Numbered from the stretch's first letter, positions 1 to 8,897 are shown. The stretch: DNA of 36,678 nucleotides from Parabacteroides sp. (GCA_028707405.1 JAQWBH010000012.1:1-36678), one strand, 5' to 3'. Numbers and translations: made by a program. The notes: a model not told the origin generated them from the sequence alone.

Positions 1-561
1 TTCAATATTGAAAAAGATTTTTTGAACTATAAATATTCACTTTCGCTTTGGGAACAGATGAATTATTATTACTTTATTTCTAACAAGTTGGAGAATAAAC
101 CGGATTTTAAAGCTCTTTTGTCTTCTACGAATGCTACTGTTATACTATTTGCATTACGAATGATGAGGCTGTTTAGTCAACCTTTGAGTTTAGTTGAAGA
201 TTATAAACATATCTATACAAGTGAAAATCCTCAAATACAAGTGGAATTATATAGATTGCTGGCTCATAATAAAAAAATTGATATCAGTGAAGAGCCCATT
301 CCGGATGTGGGATTGTTTCGCTTGGAAGATATGTTATCAAATTATGCCCGACTGTATTATGTGACGACGGAGATGATGATAGATATTTATCAAAATACAG
401 ATAATCTTGCTTTAAAAGAGCATATATTGATTTGTATTTATGACTATGTAAAAAATGGCAAAAATGATATTGAATATTTAGCTAATCAAGATAAAAACGA
501 TCTTTTGAATAGAATGTGTAAAAGCTTAATAGAGAAAAGAAATGATAAAGACATTTTTTAG
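1..561 (+). CDS. Helical repeat-like protein, 5' end missing
   Basis: The reading frame is open to the window edge, so this is the C-terminal part of a longer protein; a TTG at 22 is in frame but need not be the start. The visible 187 residues are mostly amphipathic helices (segments such as LFALRMMRLFSQPLSLVEDY and QIQVELYRLLAHNKK) in a rhythm that resembles HEAT-like repeats. I see no catalytic motif and no membrane segment. The gene overlaps the following glycosyltransferase gene by 20 bases, so the two are probably co-translated. HEAT-type proteins beside family 2 glycosyltransferases occur in Bacteroidetes, where a scaffold role is plausible but unproven. Base composition is strongly AT-rich, as in the next gene and unlike the genes from 2064 on. 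Confidence 0.7.
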   Translation, partial: FNIEKDFLNYKYSLSLWEQMNYYYFISNKLENKPDFKALLSSTNATVILFALRMMRLFSQPLSLVEDYKHIYTSENPQIQVELYRLLAHNKKIDISEEPIPDVGLFRLEDMLSNYARLYYVTTEMMIDIYQNTDNLALKEHILICIYDYVKNGKNDIEYLANQDKNDLLNRMCKSLIEKRNDKDIF

Positions 562-1966
562 CAATATAACAGATACAGTAAATATGTTGTTTCTTATTTA
601 CTCGATAGGCATTGTTGAAATATATACATGCATGTCTGTAATTTCTATATACTATCTCTATTTTTATAAAAAGAAGAACTCAAACATCAATTACGATATA
701 ATACTTTCATCCGGAACAGCTGCTCCAAGTGTAAGTGTTATCGCATCCGCCTATAATGAATCGGCCACTATTGTTCCATGTGTACATTCTTTACTTAATT
801 TGAGATATCCCAATTATGATGTCATTGTTGTGAACGACGGAAGTAAGGACGATACTCTTGAAAAAGTAAAAGAAGAATTTCAATTGGAAAAACAAGATTA
901 TATTGTTAATTACAAAATTAAAACTAAAATGGTTCGTGGCGTATATCGATCTAGAAATGAAATATATAGAAATCTTATTGTTGTCGATAAAGAAAACGGA
1001 GGTAAAGCCGATGCGATGAATTGCGGAATTAATATTTCCTACAAATTCTTTATAGTTTGTGTTGACGTGGATTCTATATTAGAACGCAATGCTCTTTTAA
1101 AATTGGTAAAAGCTATTGTGGAAGAGAAAGATAATAAGGTATTGGCTGTTGGTGCATCGGTGCATATAGCTAATGGATGCAAGTTTGAAAACGGAGAATT
1201 AAAGGAGCATCTTGTACCTAAAAGGTATTTTACATGTATGCAAATAATAGAATATTTAAGAGCGTTTTTGATCGGCCGTATATCATTGGGACAAACAAAA
1301 AGCCTTTTGTTGATATCAGGCGCCTTAGGAATCTTCAGGAAGGAGGCTGTACTTCAGGTAGGCGGTTATCTTGTATCAACCATTGGTGAAGATATGGAGC
1401 TGGTTACACGCATGCAAGAGTACCATCGCAAGAAAAAAACTCCTCATTTAATGCTATATATTCCGGATCCATTATTGTGGACAGAAGTGCCTGGTTCCGT
1501 AAAAGTATTAGGACGACAAAGAACTCGTTGGACAAGAGGTCTGATAGATACTTTGAAATTACACAAAAAATTACTTTTTAACCCAAAATATGGTTCGGTC
1601 GGATTAATAGGGTATCCTTATTTTTTCTTTTTTGAATGGATGGCTGCTTTTATTGAAGTTATTGGATATTTGTATTTTATCATTTTAGTCATTTTGGGGG
1701 CAACGGTTTGGAATACTTTTTTCTTGTTATTTGTATTCATGTATTTATTTGGCACCACTTTCTCTTTCTTAGCCATTTATATAAACGAAAAGACGTTTCA
1801 TGTATATGATAGAACAAAAGACGTAATAAGGCTTATTCTATACTCAATGTTCGAAGCATTTATATACCATCCTTGCATCGTTTTTTGGGCTATTAAAGGA
1901 AATTATCTGCATCTTAGGGGCATTAAGAATTGGGGTGTAATGACTAGGAATGGCTTCGGACGCTAA
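542..1966 (+). CDS. Processive family 2 glycosyltransferase, PgaC/cellulose-synthase-like, membrane-bound
   Basis: An inner-membrane glycosyltransferase that should polymerise or transfer sugars from a nucleotide-sugar donor, in the manner of PgaC/IcaA or BcsA. At 474 aa it has one or two N-terminal membrane segments (about 12-42), then a GT-A domain. Visible motifs are VSVIASAYNES (about 64-74), VVNDGSKDDT (96-105), the DxD motif VDVDS (D175, D177), the ED motif IGEDMELV (D284) and the processivity motif Q-x-x-R-W (Q326-W330). Hydrophobic segments at about 355-412 and 430-452 form a C-terminal membrane region. The ATG lies inside the end of the preceding gene. A strong hairpin at 1968-2014 ends the unit. 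No PgaB-like deacetylase or c-di-GMP protein is visible, so the polymer is unknown. Confidence 0.88.
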   Translation: MIKTFFSNITDTVNMLFLIYSIGIVEIYTCMSVISIYYLYFYKKKNSNINYDIILSSGTAAPSVSVIASAYNESATIVPCVHSLLNLRYPNYDVIVVNDGSKDDTLEKVKEEFQLEKQDYIVNYKIKTKMVRGVYRSRNEIYRNLIVVDKENGGKADAMNCGINISYKFFIVCVDVDSILERNALLKLVKAIVEEKDNKVLAVGASVHIANGCKFENGELKEHLVPKRYFTCMQIIEYLRAFLIGRISLGQTKSLLLISGALGIFRKEAVLQVGGYLVSTIGEDMELVTRMQEYHRKKKTPHLMLYIPDPLLWTEVPGSVKVLGRQRTRWTRGLIDTLKLHKKLLFNPKYGSVGLIGYPYFFFFEWMAAFIEVIGYLYFIILVILGATVWNTFFLLFVFMYLFGTTFSFLAIYINEKTFHVYDRTKDVIRLILYSMFEAFIYHPCIVFWAIKGNYLHLRGIKNWGVMTRNGFGR

Positions 1967-1967
1967 A

Positions 1968-2014
1968 TTGAAGATAGCGGTGTAAAGGAATGCCTGTTAC
2001 ACCGCTATCTTCAA
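1968..2014. terminator. Bidirectional terminator hairpin between convergent genes
   Basis: Arms at 1968-1985 and 1997-2014 are perfectly complementary over 18 bp with an 11-base loop. It lies 1 base after the glycosyltransferase stop codon and 49 bases before the end of the convergent helicase gene. The minus-strand exit has a short T-run and the plus exit is A/T-rich, so it can serve both directions. Confidence 0.75.
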
Positions 2015-2063
2015 ATAGGAGGTTTGCTAACCTGTGTATGTATAAAGGAATTATTGCTTCCTC

Positions 2064-3182
2064 TTATTGGTTTGATACCACGAGATTTTTACCGGTCAGC
2101 TTCTGTATGTCTTTCAACATTGCTCTCTCCTCATTGGCACAGAAGGTGAGGGCTTTGCCGGTATTACCGGCTCTTCCTGTACGGCCGATGCGGTGAACGT
2201 ACGTTTCGGCAACGTCGGGCAGGTCGTAATTGATGACAAGTTCCAAATTGTTGATGTCAATGCCCCGGGCTGCGATGTCGGTTGCAATAAGGGCTTGTAT
2301 ATCGTGCGATTTGAATTCCGACAGAGCGCGTTGTCTGGCATTCTGTGATTTGTTTCCGTGGATGGCGGCACAACCTATCTCGGCTTTATTGAGTATCCGG
2401 GCTATCTTATCTGCTCCGTGTTTTGTGCGGGAGAATATGAGTGCGGATTTCTTTTTGTCTTTTTTGAGGAGACTTATAAGCAGGTCTTTCTTTTCGGGTT
2501 TCTCAACGTAATAAAGGTACTGCTCAATGGTATCAACGACCGATGCCGCAGGCGTTACTTCCACTCTCACGGGATTATGCAGGATAGAGCGGGAAAGAAC
2601 AGCTATGGATGAAGGCATGGTGGCCGAAAAGAATAGAGTCTGCTTTGTTTTGGGCAGCTTCGGCAGCAAACGCTTGATGTCATGGATGAATCCCATATCC
2701 AGCATCCTGTCGGCTTCGTCCAACACAAAATGGCGGACAAAATCAAGGCGGATAAAGCCCTGGTTCATCAAATCCAGCAAACGTCCCGGAGTGGCTACCA
2801 ATATGTCTATTCCGGCTTTTAGTTCGCTCACTTGTGAGGCTTGCTTGACACCGCCGAAAATCACGCAGTGGCGTATGCCGGTATAGCGGGTATAATCTTT
2901 CAGGCATTCGTCGATCTGGATGGCCAGCTCCCGCGTAGGGGTGATGATCAGCGCTTTGATCTCTCTTCTCTTTTCACCGGTCTTGTTCAGATATAATTGT
3001 TGGATGATGGGAAGTGCAAATGCGGCCGTTTTGCCTGTTCCGGTTTGCGCCAGCCCCAGGATGTCGCGGTTTTGAAGCGCCGGAATAATGGCTTCTTGTT
3101 GGATAGGTGTCGGGGTTATATATTTTTTTTCGTTCAGAGCTTTTAATATAGGCTCAATTAAGTTTAATTCTTTAAATGTCAT
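2064..3182 (-). CDS. rhlE: DEAD-box ATP-dependent RNA helicase, RhlE-like
   Basis: A cytoplasmic RNA helicase that remodels RNA or RNP (ribosome assembly, mRNA turnover). All signature motifs are visible, counted from the chosen start: Q motif with PTPIQQ (24-29), Walker A AQTGTGKT (45-52), PTRELA (82-87), TPGR (131-134), DEAD (155-158), SAT (186-188), ARGIDI (305-310) and HRIGRTGR (330-337). The frame extends 20 codons further upstream to 3242, but MTFKELNLIEPIL is where family members begin, so I set the start at 3182. At 372 aa it is essentially the bare helicase core, without the long basic tail of many RhlE proteins. It is transcribed toward the glycosyltransferase gene and shares its terminator. 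Confidence 0.93.
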   Translation of the reverse strand: MTFKELNLIEPILKALNEKKYITPTPIQQEAIIPALQNRDILGLAQTGTGKTAAFALPIIQQLYLNKTGEKRREIKALIITPTRELAIQIDECLKDYTRYTGIRHCVIFGGVKQASQVSELKAGIDILVATPGRLLDLMNQGFIRLDFVRHFVLDEADRMLDMGFIHDIKRLLPKLPKTKQTLFFSATMPSSIAVLSRSILHNPVRVEVTPAASVVDTIEQYLYYVEKPEKKDLLISLLKKDKKKSALIFSRTKHGADKIARILNKAEIGCAAIHGNKSQNARQRALSEFKSHDIQALIATDIAARGIDINNLELVINYDLPDVAETYVHRIGRTGRAGNTGKALTFCANEERAMLKDIQKLTGKNLVVSNQ

Positions 3183-3319
3183 AATTTGAATTCGCCGTGT
3201 ATCGGCTTTTTTAGTTTGAAATACGGCTTTCCTGTTTCGCAAAAGGGGAAGTCCTGTTTGTTTATTAATTAATTTACTATTTTATTTTTATGAAAGGATA
3301 TAGTTGTCCTTTGTCGGTT

Positions 3320-4396
3320 TTACTTCAAATGTTTTGTTTCAGCTGCGGCAAATTGTTGCTTCAGATTGGAGATAACTTCTTTCACGCTGGATATTTTTTT
3401 AGATAGATGGACATTCATTCCTGTGAATGCGTATCCTTTCTTCATGTTGCCCAGTGCAGCCTGGTAAAGGCACTGCGAAATACAGTAAGGACTTTTGGTG
3501 TAGTCGCATGTTTTTATACAATGAAACGGGCAGCTTTTAGGGGCCTCGAGACCTTTTTCCACGCTTCGTATAAATTCGCCGTCAATGGCTCGTCCCGGCA
3601 TGCCTACCGGACTTTGTATGATTTTTATATCTTCCTGATTGGCATTCACATAAACATTTTTGAATGTTTCGGACGCGTCGCATTCCGTAGTAGTGATAAA
3701 CATTGTTCCCATTTGTATGCCGGAAGCGCCAAGTTTGAGAAAACGGTATATGTCTTCTCCGGTAGAAATTCCCCCTGCGGCAATAACGGGTATGCGTTTT
3801 TCTTCTTTATATGAATCCGTGACTTCGAGTACTTCGGGTACCAGTTTTTCGAGCGCATAATTTTCATCTTCAATCTGGTTTAATTTAAATCCCAGGTGAC
3901 CTCCGGCTTTGGGCCCTTCTACGACGAAGGCGTCAGGCAAATAGTTATAATTGCTTTTCCATTTGTCACATATGATCCTGGCTGCCCGTGCCGACGATAT
4001 GATTGGTGCAAGTTTTGTTTTGCACCCTCTGGTCAGGAATGACGGCAGATTTAAAGGCAGGCCGGCGCCCGAGAAGATGATATCAACATTCTCGGCAATA
4101 GATGTTCTCGCCATATCGGCATAGTTGGTGAGGGCAACCATAATGTTTATACCGATAATGCCTTTACTTTTTTCCTTGGCTTTTTTGATTTCTTCTTTAA
4201 GCCCGGTAATGCTTTTGCTTAAATAATCTCCCGGCGATTGATGGTAGATCAGGCCGAGCCCGGCACAGGATATAGTTCCTATACCTCCTTCGTTTGCAAC
4301 TGCTGATGCTAATCCGGACAAGGAAACACCTACACCCATTCCACCTTGAATAATCGGTAGTTTTACTTCTAGATCCCCTATAAAAAATGATTTCAT
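3320..4396 (-). CDS. Nitronate monooxygenase / FabK-like FMN-dependent oxidoreductase
   Basis: A TIM-barrel flavoprotein of the 2-nitropropane dioxygenase / FabK family. Motifs include IIQGGMGVGVSLSGLASAV (about 15-33), the phosphate and FMN-binding stretch VVEGPKAGGHLGF (158-170), IPVIAAGGIS (202-211) and GASGIQMGTMF (223-233). The family includes nitronate monooxygenases and enoyl-ACP reductases (FabK), and sequence alone does not decide which. An odd feature is a C-terminal cysteine cluster at residues 289, 293, 297, 305 and 309 (C-x3-C-x3-C-x7-C-x3-C), which could bind a metal or Fe-S cluster. The gene stands alone with about 135-bp and 227-bp flanks. A perfect -7 element on the minus strand (4571-4578) would give a leader of about 170 bases. 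Confidence 0.85.
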   Translation of the reverse strand: MKSFFIGDLEVKLPIIQGGMGVGVSLSGLASAVANEGGIGTISCAGLGLIYHQSPGDYLSKSITGLKEEIKKAKEKSKGIIGINIMVALTNYADMARTSIAENVDIIFSGAGLPLNLPSFLTRGCKTKLAPIISSARAARIICDKWKSNYNYLPDAFVVEGPKAGGHLGFKLNQIEDENYALEKLVPEVLEVTDSYKEEKRIPVIAAGGISTGEDIYRFLKLGASGIQMGTMFITTTECDASETFKNVYVNANQEDIKIIQSPVGMPGRAIDGEFIRSVEKGLEAPKSCPFHCIKTCDYTKSPYCISQCLYQAALGNMKKGYAFTGMNVHLSKKISSVKEVISNLKQQFAAAETKHLK

Positions 4397-4570
4397 ACAA
4401 TTTACAAAAATGTGTCACGATAATTGTTTTGTATATTTCGCGACTTGTTTTTACTGTAAACAAATTAGTTGATTTTGATGTCTATTTTGACGATGGGAAG
4501 ATCCACGGAATAGGGTTGGAGCAAATCATTGAAAAGAAAGATTCATTATAAACTCATTTTGTTCTGGGTG

Positions 4571-4578
4571 CAAAGGTA
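4571..4578 (-). promoter_or_regulatory. Candidate -7 element (TACCTTTG) for the flavoprotein gene
   Basis: On the minus strand this reads TACCTTTG, an exact match to the Bacteroides -7 consensus TAnnTTTG. No clear TTTG is visible at the expected -33 position. It would drive the gene starting at 4396 with an unusually long leader. I see no other gene or structure in 4397-4623. Confidence 0.35.
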
Positions 4579-4623
4579 TGAAATAAAATGGATTGTTTAT
4601 TATTATTCTTTACTAAAGATTAT

Positions 4624-5544
4624 TTATTGCTGCTTTTTGCTGTTTTTTAGTGATTCGTAATCCTGTAATACAATCCTGACGCTTGAAATAAGTAATTCAG
4701 GATCGTCATAATGAACAAAATGTCCGGCATCTCCGCTGTATAAGAGCATTCCTTTATCTACGGATTGGATAACGTCAGTCCATCTTTCTACCCTGTATTT
4801 CATTTTTGCCCTGAACAACAAGGAGTCATTAAATTCTTTTGCTCTATATTGTAGAGGTGTATCATAACGACCGCCTGTCAATATATGGACGGGAATATTA
4901 GGTAATTTTGAATTTTGAATTTCTTTAAAATCCGAGTTTCTCATCATCGCAAGAACATCCTTTTTCCTTTCTTTAAGAAAATTCGGATTATGGCTGTTTC
5001 GTATACTATCGTTTTTAGCCCATTTTATAAATAAGGAATCGACAGCATTTTTCGAAAACCCGAGGCTGAGGAACGGAAGTTTTTTGTTTTCCTTCGTTTC
5101 CGTGAAATCAGCGGGATCGATGATTATCAATCCTGCAACCATTTGGGGATAATATACGACAAAACTTCTGACCAGGGCTCCACCCAGAGAATGACCTACA
5201 AGAACATAAGGAGGGGCGGCATTCAAACTGTTCAATATTTTAAGCAATCTGTCGGAAAAACCCTTAATGGTAACGGAATCTTTTTCAGGACCTGAATTTC
5301 CTACGCCGGGTCTGTCATAGGTCATTAACGGAGCCATTTTAGAAACGCCGTCAAGCACTTTATCCCAATTATCCATAGGAGTTCCGCTGCCGCTCTCAAA
5401 CACGATTAAAGGTTGTCCTTCTTTTCTGTTTTCCAGCCCGATGGTGTTGATCCAGATTTTAGTACTGTCAATTGTAATATACCTTTTCTGAGAATAGGCA
5501 CTTAAGCTGATCAGGATGGCTATTGCTAATAATATTTTTTTCAT
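4624..5544 (-). CDS. Exported alpha/beta hydrolase
   Basis: A serine hydrolase of the alpha/beta fold, probably periplasmic. The N-terminus MKKILLAIAILISLSAYSQ is a clear signal peptide. Key sites are an oxyanion-loop region FESGSGTPMDNW (55ff, an unusual FESGSG instead of HGxxG), YDRPGVGNSG (77-85), the nucleophile elbow VGHSLGG (S119), a likely acid D228 in GGRYD, and the catalytic histidine H275 in AGHFVHYDDPE. Its 306 aa are normal for the family. The RPGVGNSG pattern is typical of small-molecule or ester hydrolases, but the substrate cannot be read from sequence. It is monocistronic with a 335-bp upstream gap; no promoter was recognised. Confidence 0.85.
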   Translation of the reverse strand: MKKILLAIAILISLSAYSQKRYITIDSTKIWINTIGLENRKEGQPLIVFESGSGTPMDNWDKVLDGVSKMAPLMTYDRPGVGNSGPEKDSVTIKGFSDRLLKILNSLNAAPPYVLVGHSLGGALVRSFVVYYPQMVAGLIIIDPADFTETKENKKLPFLSLGFSKNAVDSLFIKWAKNDSIRNSHNPNFLKERKKDVLAMMRNSDFKEIQNSKLPNIPVHILTGGRYDTPLQYRAKEFNDSLLFRAKMKYRVERWTDVIQSVDKGMLLYSGDAGHFVHYDDPELLISSVRIVLQDYESLKNSKKQQ

Positions 5545-5880
5545 TAAAGCGTTGTTTTAATTATAAAATGTAGAAAGGAATAAGACAAATTATTCAATAT
5601 CAGTTAATAAACCGAATTCTATTGCTACAATAATTGTTGGTTATTAATAGAATAAGTTGCGTGCCATGGCTTAACAAGGCTTATTGACAGATAGCGGAAA
5701 GTTATAAAGAATATGTTAGAAATCAAAGAATGGCAGCAAAAATATTTTTTCATGGCATGGTAAGCGCTATAATATGCTTAACAAAACAAACTGTCTTGTC
5801 TGCTTGGGTTTTAATGAAAAATGCGATCTGTTGTGATACGGATCGCATTTTTTATCAGGTATCCTGTATGTATAGTGTGT
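5545..5880. other. Intergenic region, 336 bp
   Basis: Between two minus-strand genes. It holds a clear hairpin terminator for the beta-barrel gene (5817-5852) and presumably the promoter of the hydrolase gene, which I could not pin down. The remaining AT-rich stretch 5560-5800 contains no convincing ORF, RNA gene or repeat. Confidence 0.5.
5817..5852 (-). terminator. Rho-independent terminator of the beta-barrel gene
   Basis: A 12-bp perfect stem (5817-5828 with 5841-5852, core ATGCGATC/GATCGCAT) and a 12-base loop. Flanking A and T runs make it functional in both directions. It lies 28 bases downstream of the minus-strand stop at 5881. Confidence 0.75.
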
Positions 5881-6567
5881 CTAGAACCGGTATCCCACTT
5901 CCAGACCGAGACTGAGATTTTTTTTGCCGAAATACCAGTCGTAAAAAGTGTCATCTCTTTGGTTATCTTTTGTTTTGATGAGTCCGTATTCGTAATATGC
6001 GCCGAAGGTAAGATGTTTTTTCAGCTCGAAATAGACGCCGTTGCTCAGTCCGAAATCGAAACGGCGCATGTTGATGCCGTTCTCGCTAAAGGTGTCTTCT
6101 TTATATTCTCTCCTGACGCCGTTGACGTTTTTGGTGAGCGTTGTGTTTCCTCCGATACCATAAGCGAAGTAAGGACCGACACTGAAAACGAGGGCGTTCT
6201 TCTGTTCATGCAATCTGACACGGAAAAGCACATCTACCGGCACCTCAATATAGGTCTGTCGGTAATTGGTTGTGTTACACGTGTAGGTGGTGTGAGTGAT
6301 ATCCTCGGAGGAGTAGTCGATTCTTGATGTCGACTTTTCCTTGGCGCCTTTGAAATTGAGCATGAGCGCCGGTTGAATAGATACGATGCGTCCCAGACTG
6401 TATTCCATGCCTACGCCTATGCGGCCGCCTGCTTTGGCATCACTACCGAAGAGTCCCTGATTGGATACGTTGGCTGACGGACCGCCTTTGACGATCCAGG
6501 ATACTTGTGCCGACGATAATATCGGCGCAAGGATAAATAGTGCCAATAGAATAGATTTTGTTTTCAT
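5881..6567 (-). CDS. Outer membrane beta-barrel protein (PorT-like)
   Basis: A small outer membrane barrel of the type common in Bacteroidetes (outer-membrane beta-barrel / PorT family). It has a cleavable signal MKTKSILLALFILAPILSSAQ, followed by WIVKGGPSANVSN and alternating amphipathic strands (GGRIGVGMEYSLG, VSIQPALMLNFKG, YIEVPVDVLFRVR, ALVFSVGPYFAYGIGG, FGLSNGVYFELK). It ends in LGLEVGYRF, with the terminal aromatic residue that BAM-inserted proteins need. Its 228 aa are normal. No enzymatic residue is evident, and a structural or small-porin role is as much as can be said. A terminator follows, and a candidate promoter lies in the glnN terminator region. Confidence 0.82.
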   Translation of the reverse strand: MKTKSILLALFILAPILSSAQVSWIVKGGPSANVSNQGLFGSDAKAGGRIGVGMEYSLGRIVSIQPALMLNFKGAKEKSTSRIDYSSEDITHTTYTCNTTNYRQTYIEVPVDVLFRVRLHEQKNALVFSVGPYFAYGIGGNTTLTKNVNGVRREYKEDTFSENGINMRRFDFGLSNGVYFELKKHLTFGAYYEYGLIKTKDNQRDDTFYDWYFGKKNLSLGLEVGYRF

Positions 6568-6615
6568 CTCTGATTAATATTTAGAAACTGTTTTGAATTT
6601 TTTCATTCACGACAA

Positions 6616-6646
6616 CAAAAATAGGCGATTCCGGGAAGAAATGCAA
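6616..6646 (-). promoter_or_regulatory. Candidate promoter of the beta-barrel gene
   Basis: On the minus strand: TTG at 6646-6644, 20 bp, then TATTTTTG at 6623-6616, an exact TAnnTTTG match. The start point would be about 50 bases upstream of the ATG at 6567. It overlaps the distal arm and T-run of the glnN terminator. Confidence 0.45.
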
Positions 6647-6683
6647 TACTAATAGGCATAAAGTTGTATCTCTTCCCGGAATC
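6627..6683 (-). terminator. Terminator of glnN
   Basis: Arms GATTCCGGGAAGA (6627-6639) and TCTTCCCGGAATC (6671-6683) form a perfect 13-bp stem. Partial pairing inside includes G-U pairs at 6641-6647 with 6663-6669. On the minus strand it is followed by GCCTATTTTTG, so it suits a factor-independent terminator 24 bases after the glnN stop. Confidence 0.65.
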
Positions 6684-6707
6684 TTGTCAGCCGGACTGCT
6701 TATTTTG

Positions 6708-8897
6708 TCAATGGATAAAGAGCAGTTCGCGATATTTCGGCAGCGGCCACATCTGGTTGTCGACCATCAGTTCCAGTTCGTCAATGTGGTTGCGGATCTC
6801 ATCCAGATAGGGTGCGACAGTGTCGTGATAGGCAATGGCTTTTTCGCGCATGCCGGCGATGCGGTTGGCTTTTTTGCGGGCTTCAACCATTTCGTCTACC
6901 ATTCGTGTGACGGCGGATATATGTCCTGCAATCTTGCGTACCAGCCGCTTGGGTTCGGCGGAAATCTCGGTGTATTCGCCTTCGCTGAAGGTGTTTTGAA
7001 GTTTCGAGAGGTTGTCGAGCAGCACGCTCTGATAACGCACGGCTACCGGAATGATGTGATTAAGCGACAAGTCTCCCAGTACACGGGCTTCGATCTGTAC
7101 TTTCTTGATGTACATTTCCCATTTGACTTCGTTGCGCGCTTCCAGTTCGATGTGGTTAAGCACGCCTGTCTCTTCAAACATTTTGACGACGCCGGGTTTC
7201 AGGTAAGCGTCATATTGCAACGGAACACTGCTTTCGCAGTCCAGACCGCGGCCGGCGGCTTCTTCTTTCCATTTGTCGTCATAGCCGTTACCGTCGAAGC
7301 GGATGGGTTTTGATTCTTTGATATAGGTTTTGATTACTTCGAAGATCGCGCTTTCCTTGCTCTTGCCTTGTGCACGCAGTGTTTCTACATCGGTCTTGAA
7401 TTGACGAAGTTGATAGGCTACAGCTGTATTGAGCGCCAGCATGGCCGAGCCGCAGTTGGCCGACGATCCGATGGCGCGAAACTCGAACCTGTTGCCGGTG
7501 AAGGCAAAAGGCGACGTGCGGTTGCGGTCGGTATTGTCCAGAAGCAGTTCGGGAATCTGTCCGAATCCCAGGTAGAGCCGTTTTTTCTCGTCGACTTCTA
7601 TGGCATCTTCGATCGAACTATTTTCAAAACGGTTCAGAATCTCTGAGATTTGTTTGCCGAGGAATGAAGAGATAATGGCGGGCGGCGCCTCGTTGGCTCC
7701 GAGACGGTGCGCGTTGGTGGCTGTGGCGATGCTGGCTTTAAGCAGCGAATTGTATTTGTAGACAGCCATCAGGGTATTGACCATGAATGTGATGAATTGC
7801 AGGTTCTCTTCGCGGTTTTTACCGGGCGAGAAAAGGTTCAAGCCGGTATCTGTGCCTATCGACCAGTTGCAATGCTTGCCCGAACCATTGACGCCTTTGA
7901 ACGGTTTTTCGTGCAGCAGCACACTGAAATTATGACGTCGGGCGACACGCTTCATCACCGACATCAGCAGTTGGTTGTGATCGTTTGCCAGATTGCACTC
8001 TTCGTATATCGGAGCCAGTTCGAACTGGTTCGGAGCTACTTCGTTGTGGCGCGTTTTTACAGGAATACCCAGTTTATAACATTCAATCTCAAGCTCTTTC
8101 ATAAACTCTTGTACGCGTGACGGAATGGCTCCGAAAAAATGGTCGTCGAGCTGTTGGTTCTTGGCACTCTCGTGTCCGATAAGCGTCCGTTCGGTAAGCG
8201 ACAGATCGGGGCGCGCGGAATAGAGGTCTTCATCGACCAGAAAGTATTCCTGTTCCCAGCCGAGGAAAGTGGTCACTTTATGAACGTCTTCATTGAAATA
8301 GTGGCATACTTCGATGGCCGCTGTGTCAAGCGCTTCGATGGAACGGATGAGCGGTGTCTTGTAGTCGAGTGCTTCGCCGGTGTATGCGATAAATACCGAC
8401 GGGATACAGAGCGTGTCGTCAACGATAAATGCCGGCGACGACGGATCCCACGCCGAATAGCCGCGAGCTTCGAAAGTATTGCGCAGTCCGCCACTCGGAA
8501 AACTCGACGCGTCCGGTTCCTGCTGGGTCAGCAGCTTGCCGTTGAACTCTTCTATCATGCCGCCTTTGCCGTCGAGCTCTACAAATGCATCGTGTTTTTC
8601 GGCTGTTCCGTCAGTCAGAGGCTGGAACCAGTGCGTATAATGCGTGACGCCTTTTTCGAGCGCCCACATGCGCATACCGGCGGCAACATGACTGGCTATC
8701 TGGCGATCGATAGGCTTGCAGCTGTCGATAGCGTCCGTCAGTGCCTGATAAGTCTCTTTGGAAAGGTACTTTTGCATTGCCTTCCGGTTAAAAACGTTTT
8801 CGCCAAAATAGTCGGAAACTTTTTGAGTGGGTGTAACGACTTCTATCGCCTTCCGGTTTGAAGCCTTTTCCACTGCATTGAAGCGTGTGATTGACAT
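6708..8897 (-). CDS. glnN: Type III glutamine synthetase (GSIII)
   Basis: ATP-dependent synthesis of glutamine from glutamate and ammonium in the cytoplasm. At 729 aa it has the length of the GSIII (GlnN) class, far longer than GSI (about 470 aa), and that class is standard in Bacteroidales. Visible landmarks are the GSIII N-terminal region (FGENVFNRKAM, 31-41), GWEQEYFL (213-220) with the metal-binding glutamates, RHNEVAPNQFE (283-293), NGSGKHCNWS (337-346), the GSIII stretch ATATNAHRLGANEAPP (391-406) and the NRTSPFAFTGNRFEFR block (459-474). A helical C-terminal extension follows. It is divergent from the 9090 operon and followed by a hairpin terminator. With gdhA at 32848 the window carries both ammonium-assimilation enzymes. 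Base composition is more GC-rich than its neighbours. Confidence 0.95.
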   Translation of the reverse strand: MSITRFNAVEKASNRKAIEVVTPTQKVSDYFGENVFNRKAMQKYLSKETYQALTDAIDSCKPIDRQIASHVAAGMRMWALEKGVTHYTHWFQPLTDGTAEKHDAFVELDGKGGMIEEFNGKLLTQQEPDASSFPSGGLRNTFEARGYSAWDPSSPAFIVDDTLCIPSVFIAYTGEALDYKTPLIRSIEALDTAAIEVCHYFNEDVHKVTTFLGWEQEYFLVDEDLYSARPDLSLTERTLIGHESAKNQQLDDHFFGAIPSRVQEFMKELEIECYKLGIPVKTRHNEVAPNQFELAPIYEECNLANDHNQLLMSVMKRVARRHNFSVLLHEKPFKGVNGSGKHCNWSIGTDTGLNLFSPGKNREENLQFITFMVNTLMAVYKYNSLLKASIATATNAHRLGANEAPPAIISSFLGKQISEILNRFENSSIEDAIEVDEKKRLYLGFGQIPELLLDNTDRNRTSPFAFTGNRFEFRAIGSSANCGSAMLALNTAVAYQLRQFKTDVETLRAQGKSKESAIFEVIKTYIKESKPIRFDGNGYDDKWKEEAAGRGLDCESSVPLQYDAYLKPGVVKMFEETGVLNHIELEARNEVKWEMYIKKVQIEARVLGDLSLNHIIPVAVRYQSVLLDNLSKLQNTFSEGEYTEISAEPKRLVRKIAGHISAVTRMVDEMVEARKKANRIAGMREKAIAYHDTVAPYLDEIRNHIDELELMVDNQMWPLPKYRELLFIH

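Noticed and set aside
8139..8861. 240-codon plus-strand ORF opposite glnN, and similar long antisense frames at 6684-7313 and 9336-10277
   Set aside because: They are shadows of well-supported genes on the other strand, with no family-like motifs and low-quality composition.
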